Origin: PALSA-278 sp963760285
GTDB lineage: Bacteria > Acidobacteriota > Terriglobia > Acidiferrales > UBA7541
Direction of reading: 5' to 3'
NCBI GenBank assembly: GCA_963760285.1
Contig: CAVXCI010000003.1
Location: forward strand, 558,001-622,000
Length of the DNA stretch: 64,000 nucleotides
The notes beneath the pieces are model-generated. The model searched no databases and was not told where the DNA came from. It was given only the letters and a program-made list of their open reading frames with translations. Of this stretch, positions 26,328 to 34,765 are shown in pieces; position 1 is the stretch's first letter, and every line of letters begins with the position of its first letter. Made by a program: the position numbers and the translations under genes.

Positions 26328-26954
26328 TTTCTTCTGAGGCGTGGGAACCTGCTGGACCACGATAGTTTCACGCGCCGGAGCAGGTCTGGCGATCGCCCTG
26401 AACCTGCTGGCGTCGAGCGGGAAGTCCCCTTCGATGAACGTTGGGACTTCCGTTCCCTTTGGAATGCTGAAATCTTTTCCGTGCATGAAAAGGAAAAACG
26501 GAGCCGCCGGCCAGACAATCAGGCCGGTGGCGACAATTCCCGCCGTCATCGCGCCGGTATGGCCGCCGCCGCTGCCGCCCTCGCTCGCGCGCAGCGCCGC
26601 CTTCTCTCCGTCCGCCAGCCGCACATAATCCAGGCTAATCTCCAGCTTGCCGCCGCGAGCCATGCGCCGCTTTGCCTGCGCTTCGGTCACTGTCCCCAAG
26701 GCCAGCGCCCCTTTGGGAATCACCAGCAGATTTCCGACGGTCACTTCTTCGAGAACCTCAAATTCTACGCGGTCGTTTATGTGGGCATCGGAGGATGAAA
26801 CCGTCTGAGCAAAACGCAAACGGATGGGAGTCCCTTCCTGCAGCACGGGTCCCCGACCCGGATCGTTGTTTGCCAGGTTCCAGGAATCCAGCCCTTGCGC
26901 GCCGGCGGACGTGGCTGCGACCAGCAGCAGCGCGACCGCAACAATCGTTCTCAT
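26325..26954 (-). CDS. Secreted conserved protein with basic-linker repeats
   Basis: About 209 residues from ATG 26954 (GGAGG 8 bp upstream). Signal peptide of ~20 residues (IVAVALLLVAATSAGAQG). The body contains TPIRLRFAQTVSSSDAHINDRVEFEV, then IPKGALALGTVTEAQAKRRMARGGKLEISLDYVRLADG, the pattern of a widespread acidobacterial exported domain that resembles TrbI/VirB10-like beta-barrels. A glycine-rich loop and a hydrophobic stretch (WPAAPFFLFMHGKD) follow. Function unknown. It lies convergent with the terminated phage-like pair. Confidence 0.65.
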   Translation of the reverse strand: MRTIVAVALLLVAATSAGAQGLDSWNLANNDPGRGPVLQEGTPIRLRFAQTVSSSDAHINDRVEFEVLEEVTVGNLLVIPKGALALGTVTEAQAKRRMARGGKLEISLDYVRLADGEKAALRASEGGSGGGHTGAMTAGIVATGLIVWPAAPFFLFMHGKDFSIPKGTEVPTFIEGDFPLDASRFRAIARPAPARETIVVQQVPTPQKK

Positions 26955-27429
26955 GGGGGAATCCTCCGGCATTCTGTTAGCACGGCGCGGCCCAAAGCCG
27001 AACCATTGGAGTTAGCTGGAAGGTCCGTCACCTCTGAGATACTTTCCCGCGGAACGGGTGTAACCGGAAAATGACGGTTAGGCTGCCATGTAAAGCAGCC
27101 AGCGCCGCGGGCTGCGCCGCGCAGGGATAGAGAAAAGAGATTCGGCGCGGCGATGTGGCTGGCGGAAAAGATCGTCGCTGTAATTGGCTCTGGTGCTAGT
27201 TTTGGTGCTAGTTGATTCCGCGGCTTCCGCCCCATGCCGCGACTCGCGATGATGAGTCCAGGGGATTTACTAGCTACCAGTCCTCGCCGCGACATGGCCT
27301 ATGCGGATTATGGCCGGCGGTAGTGATGGCGACGACCAGCGGCTGCGTGCGAGCGCCGGTCGCGGTGTCCAGCACGGATGGCGCCCTGCGGCGAAATAGG
27401 AGATCCCGAAAACTCCGGCCACCCATGTG
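26955..27429. other. Intergenic region before the GloVer fragment
   Basis: 475 bases without a convincing gene. It contains scattered short frames without ribosome sites and a few GC-rich inverted segments. I see no terminator or promoter that stands out. Confidence 0.4.
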
Positions 27430-27674
27430 GCGACATACGGCGTGCGAAAGCGTTTGTGGTTTACGGAACCACTGAATCAGGAGGCCCCGGGAAAAATGGA
27501 ACGGTATATATGGTGGATAAGACGGGCAAAGAGACCGTTCTGTACAGTTTCACTGGAGGAGCCGATGGGGCATATCCCGTCGCCGGTTTGCTTCTGGATG
27601 CGAAGGGCGACCTCTACGGCACCACCACCGGCGGCAGTCAGGGCTACGGAACGGTGTTTGAGATTAGTCCGTAA
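27430..27674 (+). pseudogene. GloVer-repeat protein fragment
   Basis: The last ~75 residues hold two copies of the GloVer repeat: GTVYMVDKTGKETVLYSFTGGADGAYP and AGLLLDAKGDLYGTTTGGSQGYGTVFEI. The upstream sequence lacks a signal peptide or further repeats, so it is a 3' remnant of a protein like the one at 34.8-36.1 kb. The open frame begins well before but is unrelated. A fragment left by recombination between paralogues is likely. Confidence 0.6.
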
Positions 27675-27943
27675 TTCTTTCCGTGCATTTCGTTTTACGA
27701 TTTTCTCCGCTGGCATTCCCTTCCACTCTCTCGCTCGCTGGGCAAAGAAAATATTGCAGAACCGGAAATTCCACACGCTGATTGTTTCGGACACAATTGA
27801 AGAGAAATGCGCTATCGAGCCGTGGAGAAGCGCGGCAGGAGTCGCATTCATCCAATAGAATGGAGTCCGCGCTGCGGCCGAGGGCGAAACACGGATATGT
27901 TATTCTGCCGGACGAAAAGCAAAAAGAGAGAGGAGTGTTTTAG

Positions 27944-29379
27944 ATGAAGACGCGCATGGAAAAGGACTCGCTGGGCGAAAGGCCGGTGCCGGCGGAGGCC
28001 TACTACGGCATTCAAACGCAGCGCGCGCTGGAGAATTATCCCATCAGCGGATTGCGGGCGCATGAGCGGCTGATCCGGGCGATGGGGTACATCAAGAAGG
28101 CCGCGGCGCTGGCCAATCGCGAGTTGAAACTGCTGGACAACAGGCGCGCGGCGGCCATCATCCGCGCAGCGGACGAAGTGATTGACGGCAAGCTGGACGA
28201 TCATTTTCCCGTGGACATTTATCAGGCGGGTGCCGGCGTTTCCTTCCACATGAACACCAATGAAGTGATCGCCAACCGCGCCATTGAATTCCTGGGCGGA
28301 GCGCGCGGCGATTATTCCGTGGTGAATCCCAACGACCACGTGAACTTCGGCCAGTCCACCAACGATGTTTTCCCCACGGCCATGCGGCTGGCGCGCGATT
28401 CTTCTATTCGACGAAGTGCTGGCTCCGACGGCGATTTTGGAGAAATCGTTTGCGCGCAAGGCGAAAGAGTTCGATCACATTCTGAAATCCGGCCGCACGC
28501 ACATGATGGACGCGGTGCCCATACGACTGGGGCAGGAGTTCGCGGCCTATGCCACCGCGATGCGTCGCGCCAGCAGTGGTCATCCGGCAAGCGCAGGACC
28601 TGCTGCGTGAACTGGGGCTGGGCGGTTCCGCCGTGGGAACGGGCGTGAACACGCATCCTCGCTACCAGAAGCTGGCGGTGAAATATCTGTCGAAAGTTTC
28701 CGGCCAGCGGCTGATTCCCACCGACGACATGCGCTACGCGATGCAATCGAATCTGGCGATGTCCGTGGCGTCATCGTCGCTGCGCAATCTGGCGCTCGAA
28801 CTGATTCGCATCAGCAACGACTTGCGGCTGCTTTCCAGCGGTCCCAACACAGGCTTGCAGGAAATTTTCCTGCCCGCGTTGCAGCCGGGTTCGTCCATCA
28901 TGCCGGGAAAAGTGAATCCGGTGATGGCGGAACTGACCGCCATGGTGGGATTTCAGGTGGTGGGAGCGGACGTATCAACAGCAATGGCGGTGCAGGCGGG
29001 CCAACTCGAATTGAACGTGATGATGCCGGCGATGGCGTGGAACGTCCTGCACTCGGCGGAAATATTGAAGAACACCATGCGCGTGCTGGCGAAAAAATGC
29101 GTGGACGGAATCAAGGCCAACGAAGAGCGCTGCCGCTATTACGGCGAAGCCACGCTTTCGATTGCCGCGGCACTGAACCCATACATCGGCTACGCGGCCG
29201 CGGCGGAAATCGCCAAGGAAAGCGTCAAGACCGGGCGCACGGTGACGGAAATCGCTCTGGAACGAAAGCTGCTGGATGAAAAGCTGCTGCGGGAAATTCT
29301 GGACCCCTATCGCATGACCGAACCTTCCGCGCCAATCAAGAATGCGCGAGCGAAAGTCGCGGGCGCGAAGCGAAAATAA
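27944..29379 (+). CDS. aspA: Aspartate ammonia-lyase, disrupted by frameshifts
   Basis: The concatenated product (~478 codons) matches aspartase in full length. It opens MKTRMEKDSLGERPVPAEAY..GIQT, the aspartase-specific start, then TNDVFPTAMRLA, GRTHMMDAVPIRLGQEF, GTGVNTHP and the lyase signature GSSIMPGKVNPV. The enzyme converts aspartate to fumarate and ammonia. It is split by two shifts, near 28400 (GCGCGCG context) and near 28575, with no missing segment. Because the length is right and residues are intact, an assembly indel is more likely than decay. AGAGGAG lies upstream of the ATG at 27944. Confidence 0.8.
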
Positions 29380-29403
29380 ACTACCAGCAGGACTGGAAGA
29401 AAT

Positions 29404-29883
29404 CTAAACTTTCGTCAGCTCGCGGGGATGCGCGGGCATCTGTTCGAGAAGCTGTTCCTTGCGGTAGATGAGTTCGTTCAGATTGTAGGGCGCCAGTTCG
29501 AAGCCGTGGCCGTGGGTGATGGCGTCGGTCGGACAGGCCTCCACGCAGTAGCCGCAGAAAATGCAGCGCGAATAATCAATATTGTAAACGCTGGCGTAGC
29601 GGTCGCCCGCGGAGATGCGCTTTGCGGCGGTGTTTTCGGCGGCTTCGATATAAATGCAATTCGCGGGACAGGCGGCGGAGCACAGAAAACAGCCCACGCA
29701 TTTTTCCAGGCCGTCCTCATCGCGCTGGAGAACGTGAATTCCACGATAGCGCGCCTCAAAGCGAACCGGGCCGGAAGGATACGGCTCCGTGGTGGGCTTG
29801 CTGAACATGGTCCGCAACGTGACGCCAAAGCCCTGGGCCAGCGCTACGAATATCTCGCTGACTTCGCCGATGATCGAAGACAT
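29404..29883 (-). CDS. nuoI: NADH-quinone oxidoreductase subunit I (orphan)
   Basis: 159 residues with two complete 4Fe-4S ligand sets, CVGCFLCSAACP and CIFCGYCVEACP, in the spacing of the NuoI/8-Fe ferredoxin. An N-terminal amphipathic region (GEVSEIFVALAQGFGVTLRTMF) is typical of NuoI. The last part is charged. It would carry electrons within complex I. No other nuo gene is near, so it may be a second copy or a stand-alone ferredoxin-like version. It lies between convergent aspA and the ypdA-like gene on the same strand as the latter. Confidence 0.85.
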   Translation of the reverse strand: MSSIIGEVSEIFVALAQGFGVTLRTMFSKPTTEPYPSGPVRFEARYRGIHVLQRDEDGLEKCVGCFLCSAACPANCIYIEAAENTAAKRISAGDRYASVYNIDYSRCIFCGYCVEACPTDAITHGHGFELAPYNLNELIYRKEQLLEQMPAHPRELTKV

Positions 29884-29945
29884 GCATTCAATTTAACAGA
29901 CTGTTAGAGGCGCGGCAAACGTGCCGCGCAAACACTTAGCGCGAA

Positions 29946-30974
29946 CTATTCTCCCGGCGGGGCGACGGGCGCGGGGCCGAGGGGTCCGCCAGCGCCGGTG
30001 AGCGCGCCAATCAGCTGCTTGCCGTGGAAGCGGCCGTTTTCGATGAAAATTTCGCCGGTGAACATGCCGCCGAGAAGAACTCCCGCCAAATAAATACCGG
30101 GGACATTGCTTTCGGCGAGACGGGATTGATGTCCGGCTTGCGCGTGACGGGATCGAGCCGGACTCCCAGACTTTCCAGCAGCGAAAAATCGGGATGGTAG
30201 CCGGTCATGGCAAAAACCCGGGATGCGGCGGGCGCAGGCGTCCTTCGCGTTCCCCGGTACTTTCATCCACAGCGACCTGGCTCGATGCGCGTGACGCGGG
30301 TATTGAACAGCGCGCGAATTTCGCCGGCGGCGATGCGGTTTTCAATGTCCGGACGAACCCAGTATTTCAGGCTCGCGCCGAGAGCGGCGTCGCGGTGAAT
30401 CAAGGTGACGCGCGCGCCGCGCGCGGAAGAGGTCCAGCGCGGTTTCGGCCGCGGAATTTTTCGCGCCGATGACCGCGACTTCCTGCGCCCAGTAGGGATG
30501 CGGCTCGGTGAAATAGTGCGAGACGTGCGGCAGATCTTCGCCGGGAATATTCAATTTGTTTGGGCGGTCGTAATAGCCGGTGGCGAGAATGATTCGCGCG
30601 GCGTGGTGCTCGTGCTGATGCGCCATGCTGATCGCGGGTACGCAGGCGGAACGCAGCCAAGATTTCCGTCGAGATGCTCCAGGGTTTCGTAGAGACGGAC
30701 TTCGAGGCCGTAATGTTCGGCGGCGCGGCGGTAATATTTCAGCGCCTCGACGCGCGAGGGCTTGCGCGCCGCTGATGGTCATGGGCAGATCGCCAATTTC
30801 CATGCGCTCAGCGGTGGTGAAAAACATCATGTTCACCGGATAGTGAAAGATCGAATTGCACAGGCAGCCCTTGTCAATCACCAGCGGGCGCATTCCCGCG
30901 CGTTTGGCTTCGATGGCGCAGGCCAGGCCCGTGGGTCCGGCGCCGACACAGATGACGTCATAGGTTAGGGACAT
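29946..30974 (-). CDS. YpdA-like FAD/NAD(P) thiol-redox oxidoreductase, frameshifted
   Basis: About 1,029 bases, fitting the ~325-residue family. It starts at ATG 30974 with TYDVICVGAGPTGLACAIEAKRAG (FAD-binding GxGxxG), then GCLCNSIFHYPVNMMFFTTAERMEIG, ILATGYYDRPNKLNIPGEDLPHVSHY and VAVIGAKNSAAETALDL, the signatures of the bacillithiol-disulfide-reductase-like YpdA group. The tail in other frames reads MTGYHPDFSLLESLG and GIYLAGVLLGGMFTG. At least four frameshifts separate these blocks, several in CG-rich runs. Sequence error is favoured over true decay because every block is conserved. Probably acts on low-molecular-weight thiols. Confidence 0.65.
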
Positions 30975-31082
30975 TCCATTAGTGTGCATTGCGCGCGCGG
31001 TGGAATTCAACTCGCACTGCGCAGGCAACAGAATTCGCTTCTAATTCACCGGCTTACGCGGCTGGCGTTGTAATATTGCAGC

Positions 31083-32321
31083 ATGAACGAGACGATTCAG
31101 ACGCGGTGCTGCATTACCGGAGGCGGGCCGGCGGGGATGGTGCTGGGATTTCTTCTGGCGCGGATGGGCGTGGACGTGCTGGTGCTGGAAAAGCACGCGG
31201 ACTTTCTGCGCGATTTTCGCGGCGACACGATTCATCCCTCCACGCTGGAAATCATGCATGAGCTGGGCATCCTTGAAGACTTTTTGAAGCGGCCGCACCA
31301 GGAACTTACAAAACTGTCCGCGCAGGTGGGCGACGAAACGCTGATGCTGGCGGATTTCAGCCATCTCCCCACGCACTGCAAATTTCTGGCGTTCATGCCG
31401 CAGTGGGATTTTCTGGACTTCATCGCCGCGCAGGGCAAACGCTATCCCACGTTTCACGTCAGGATGCAGGCGGAGGTCACCGAGCTGATCGAAAAGGATG
31501 GCGCCGTGGTGGGAGCGCGCGCGAAAACGCCGCAAGGCGAGTTGGACGTCCACGCGCCGCTAACCATTGGCGCGGACGGGCGGCGCTCGGTGGTGCGAGA
31601 GCGTGCAGGCTTCAGAGTGATGGACCTGGGCGCTCCCATGGACGTGTTGTGGATGCGCATCAGCCGCCTGCCCAGTGACCCCGGACAGTCCTTTGGCCAC
31701 GTAGACAAAGGGAGGTTTCTGATTCTGCTGAATCGGGACGAATACTGGCAATGCGCGTTTGTGATTCCCAAAGGCAGCGCCGACGCCATCCGCGAGCGGG
31801 GACTGCCGGCCTTCCGCCAGGAAATTGTTGAGCTCGCGCCGTATCTGCGCGACCGCGTCGCGGAGTTGCGCGATTGGAAGGACGTGAGCCTCCTGACCGT
31901 GGAGGTTGACCGTCTGGAACGCTGGCACCGTCCGGGGCTGCTGTGCATCGGCGACGCGGCGCACGCCATGTCGCCCGTGGGAGGCGTGGGAATCAATCTG
32001 GCGATTCAGGATGCGGTGGCCACGGCGAATATTGTCGGCGAAAAGCTTCTGCGGGGAGATTGTCCCGAAAGCGCGCTTCAGGCGGTTCAGCAGCGCAGAA
32101 CTTTTCCCACGCGCGCCACGCAGCGCCTGCAAATCGCTATACAGAACAAGGTGATCCGCCGCGTGCTGGCCAGCGACGAACCTTTCGCTCCGCCATGGCC
32201 GCTGAAACTGCTGCGCTATTTCCCCATTCTGCGGAGAATTCCCGCGCGCGTGATTGGCATGGGTTTCCGTCCCGAACACGTGCGGACGAAGGCGGCGAGC
32301 TTCGCAAGCAACAGCGTATAG
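31083..32321 (+). CDS. FAD-dependent monooxygenase (PHBH/UbiH type)
   Basis: 412 residues. FAD-binding fold at the start (CCITGGGPAGMVLGFLLARMGVDVLVLEKH), a GADGRRS motif (DG motif binding FAD and NADPH) near residue 160, and the GDAAHAMSPVGGVGINLAIQDA motif near 290, which binds the ribityl chain. This is the three-motif pattern of class A aromatic hydroxylases. Substrate unknown. It is divergent from the ypdA-like gene and could share its promoter region; both are flavin-dependent. Confidence 0.85.
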   Translation: MNETIQTRCCITGGGPAGMVLGFLLARMGVDVLVLEKHADFLRDFRGDTIHPSTLEIMHELGILEDFLKRPHQELTKLSAQVGDETLMLADFSHLPTHCKFLAFMPQWDFLDFIAAQGKRYPTFHVRMQAEVTELIEKDGAVVGARAKTPQGELDVHAPLTIGADGRRSVVRERAGFRVMDLGAPMDVLWMRISRLPSDPGQSFGHVDKGRFLILLNRDEYWQCAFVIPKGSADAIRERGLPAFRQEIVELAPYLRDRVAELRDWKDVSLLTVEVDRLERWHRPGLLCIGDAAHAMSPVGGVGINLAIQDAVATANIVGEKLLRGDCPESALQAVQQRRTFPTRATQRLQIAIQNKVIRRVLASDEPFAPPWPLKLLRYFPILRRIPARVIGMGFRPEHVRTKAASFASNSV

Positions 32322-32353
32322 CTCGCGCGGCTACAGTTAAGAACAATACTGGG

Positions 32354-32695
32354 CTATTCATCCGCAGACGCGGAGCCGTCCAGGCACTTGCGCAGTTCAT
32401 CCGCAAACGCGGTCAGCGCCGCCAAGCGCTCGGGCGTGGCTTCCACGGACTGCTTCTTCCACACAAACCAATCTTTGCCGGCGCGTGTGACGCGCACGGT
32501 GATTTGATTGTCAATCAGCCAGCCGGGATCGCCGAAGAGCCGAAACGCGCCGGATTCCAGCGGAGCGAGAAGCGCGGCGCAATCCCCTTTGCGGACGCCG
32601 ATGTAATTGGCATACATGGGAAATGCGACGAAGACGAAGCCGGCGGCGCGGAGGCGCTCGAGGATGGCAACGTGCGCGGGAGTGAGTTCAGGCAT
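32354..32695 (-). CDS. Conserved small hypothetical protein
   Basis: 113 residues, soluble. Contains LRAAGFVFVAFPMYANYIGVRKGDCAALLAP, GWLIDNQITVRVTRAGKDWFVWKKQSVEATPERLAAL. It has the look of a small acidobacterial conserved protein, but no family name is certain. It lies just upstream (in transcription terms) of nothing on its own strand and converges on the monooxygenase gene. Confidence 0.55.
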   Translation of the reverse strand: MPELTPAHVAILERLRAAGFVFVAFPMYANYIGVRKGDCAALLAPLESGAFRLFGDPGWLIDNQITVRVTRAGKDWFVWKKQSVEATPERLAALTAFADELRKCLDGSASADE

Positions 32696-32735
32696 GGCGG
32701 CTCGTTCATGTTATCGCAGGCAGGGAAAGAAGGAG

Positions 32736-32847
32736 AGATCGCTCACTGCATTCGGGATGACGCGAGAAGATCGGTCGGGCCGCAGAAAACAAAAAGCAGA
32801 TCCCTCGCCTAAGCGTCCGCCTGGGGCGGACGATGGCTCGGGATGAC
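32736..32847. repeat. Second copy of the dispersed GTCATCCCGAG repeat
   Basis: The arm 32797-32847 is inverted relative to 15425-15475, 46 of 51 bases identical, with most changes clustered in the internal hairpin loop (GTCCGCC/GGCGGAC stem). A second arm-like segment (GATCGCTC...CGGGATGAC, 32736-32761) lies in the same orientation. It sits in the gap between the small hypothetical gene and parB. Confidence 0.65.
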
Positions 32848-32873
32848 CTGAATAAAAAGCGCCGGCGAATGAA

Positions 32874-33719
32874 TTACGCCGCGGAAGAGACGGCGGCTTC
32901 GATTTCGGCGATGGCGGCGCGGAGCGCGGCCAGCAATTCCTCGCGGGCGACCTTGCTCTTGCGGAACTGAATGCGCAGATGAAAGGAATCGCCGGGAGGG
33001 CGATAGTCGAATAGATACGGCCGGGGGCGCGGCTCGGCAGCGGTGGAGTCCTGGCGGGCGCGGCGGGCTTCGTCACGGGTTAAACCGCCGCGGACGATTT
33101 CCTCAATCATTTCGCGCATCTGCTTTTCGCCGGGCTGGCGAGCCACCTGCAGGAGCAGCGAACGGGCCACAATTCCCTTCTCCGCGCAAATTCCGCGAAT
33201 GGCGTCGGGAATCGCGCGCAGAGAAAGCGTTTCGGTGACGGACGAGCGGGCCTTGCCGATTTTGCGGGCGATGTCGTCATGGGTGTATTCAAACTGCTGC
33301 GCCAGCCGGAACAGTCCGTCGGCTTCCTCGAAAGGAGTGAGGTCCTTGCGCTGGAGATTTTCAATCAGCGCGAGTTCCAGCGTTTCAGCGTCATCGGCGA
33401 CGCGCTCAATGCACGGAACTTCGTTCAAACCCGCGGCCTGGGAAGCGTGATAGCGGCGCTCGCCGGAGATGATGTAGTAAATATCCTCGCGGGGCATGTA
33501 ACGAACCACCAGCGGCTGTAAGACGCCTTTCTCGCGGATGGAATCGGTAAGCTCGCGCAGATCGCCGAGAGTCTTGCGCGGCTGGTCCGGATTGGGGCGC
33601 ACCTTTTCGAGGGGAATCATGCGCCCCACGGAAGCGCCGCTGTAACTGGTCAGCGACTCGATGTAGTGGGCGTCATGCCGCATCTTCAGAGTGATGGGCA
33701 ACCCGATCCGCTTGGACAC
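32874..33719 (-). CDS. parB: Chromosome-partitioning protein ParB
   Basis: 281 residues. ParB/Spo0J N-terminal domain with IPLEKVRPNPDQPRK, the CTP-binding GERRYHASQAAG box, and ENLQRKDLTPFEEADG (box II). A central helix-turn-helix for parS binding (THDDIARKIGKARSSVTETLSL) follows. The C-terminal dimerisation part is short and charged. It would load on parS sites and slide as a CTP-dependent clamp, organising the origin. It overlaps parA by 47 bp. No parS palindrome was seen nearby. Confidence 0.93.
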   Translation of the reverse strand: MSKRIGLPITLKMRHDAHYIESLTSYSGASVGRMIPLEKVRPNPDQPRKTLGDLRELTDSIREKGVLQPLVVRYMPREDIYYIISGERRYHASQAAGLNEVPCIERVADDAETLELALIENLQRKDLTPFEEADGLFRLAQQFEYTHDDIARKIGKARSSVTETLSLRAIPDAIRGICAEKGIVARSLLLQVARQPGEKQMREMIEEIVRGGLTRDEARRARQDSTAAEPRPRPYLFDYRPPGDSFHLRIQFRKSKVAREELLAALRAAIAEIEAAVSSAA

Positions 33720-34473
33720 GTTGGACTACCTCCTGGGCCAGCTTCCTGTATTCCTCCGCGCCGGGTGATTTTGGCGCGTAGGCGAAAATCGTTTTTTTGT
33801 ACGCGGGACTTTCCTCAAGGCGCACGTTCTTGCTGATGCGCGTGCGGAACAGCGAATGGCCGAACACGGAGCGAATCTGCTCGTGCGTGTCGCGCGAAAT
33901 GTTGGTGCGCTTGTCAAACAAGGTGATGACCACGCCGAGAACCTTGAGATTGGGATTGGGACGGGAGCGGATGCGCGCGTAGGTATCGAGTAGATCGTCG
34001 GTGCCTTCGATGGCGAAATAGGCCGCCTGAATGGGAATCAAAAGATGCGTGGCGGCGACCAGAGCATTGACGGTGAGAATGCCCAGCGCCGGAGGCGTAT
34101 CCAGAACCACGTAATCGAAATCCTTGAGAACCGGGGCCAGCGCATCCTTCAATTTGAAAGGCGCGTCGAACTGCGCGGCCAGTTGCTGCTCCAGCTTGGC
34201 CAGCGCCAGGCGCGCGGGAGCCAGCGAAAGATTCGGCTCCTTGGTGGCCAGGATGACTTTGGACATGCCCTCGGCCGTGCCGTTGAGCACGTCAAACATG
34301 CTGAACTGAAAATCGCCGGGATTGACGAAGGCGATGGTGGCGTTGGATTGCGCGTCAAGATCAACGAGAAGAGTGCGGTTCTTGCGAAGAGCGAGAGCGG
34401 CGGCGAGATTGAGGGCAGTGGTGGTTTTGCCCACGCCGCCTTTTTGGTTGGCCACTGCGAGAATGCAGGTCAA
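33673..34473 (-). CDS. parA: Chromosome-partitioning ATPase ParA
   Basis: About 267 residues. Deviant Walker A KGGVGKTTT at the start, Walker A' in LLVDLDAQSNAT, Walker B in YVVLDTPPALG. The frame is open further upstream; I prefer the TTG at 34473, since AAGGAG lies 12 bp before it and the protein then begins like typical ParA (TCILAVANQKGGVGKTT). It drives partition complexes together with ParB, with which its coding region overlaps by 47 bp on the same strand. Confidence 0.88.
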   Translation of the reverse strand: MTCILAVANQKGGVGKTTTALNLAAALALRKNRTLLVDLDAQSNATIAFVNPGDFQFSMFDVLNGTAEGMSKVILATKEPNLSLAPARLALAKLEQQLAAQFDAPFKLKDALAPVLKDFDYVVLDTPPALGILTVNALVAATHLLIPIQAAYFAIEGTDDLLDTYARIRSRPNPNLKVLGVVITLFDKRTNISRDTHEQIRSVFGHSLFRTRISKNVRLEESPAYKKTIFAYAPKSPGAEEYRKLAQEVVQRVQADRVAHHSEDAA

Positions 34474-34680
34474 GCGGCTCTGGTTCTCCTTGCCACGGTG
34501 CTCCTGGAACCGCGGCCCAATATACAAGGCCTGCAAGCTCCATCCCCACTACAGGTAGACATTAATCTATGCGCGAGCGGCCCTTCTCTGCAAGCGGAAA
34601 ATGCAGGCCTGTGGAAGATTCCGCCGGCGGGCCGTTATGGGACGGATGCGGCCTGGCGCCAGAGGGGCGCGCCAAAATAA

Positions 34681-34712
34681 GAAGCCCGTCCCGGTGAATC
34701 GGAACGGGCTTT
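34681..34712 (-). terminator. Terminator of the GloVer-repeat gene
   Basis: On the minus strand AAGCCCGTTCC and GGGACGGGCTT pair around GATTCACC, followed by CTTATTTTGG. It is 27 of 30 or more bases identical to the hairpin at 36243-36273, so both minus-strand genes of this region end in the same terminator type. Confidence 0.7.
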
Positions 34713-34765
34713 TGGCAGCGGAAAGAGTGACCGCCAGGCAGCCACACCTCCCGGGCAAGCGCAAA

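Noticed and set aside
27944..29379. Programmed frameshifting in aspA
   Set aside because: No slippery heptamer with downstream pseudoknot at either shift, and aspartases are not known to use frameshifting; error is simpler.
27944..29379. Class II fumarase instead of aspartase
   Set aside because: The N-terminal sequence RMEKDSLGERPVPAEAYYGIQT matches aspartase rather than fumarase.
32874..34536. Plasmid-borne parAB system
   Set aside because: The pair has chromosomal-type ParA and ParB and lies among ordinary chromosomal genes without a rep gene.
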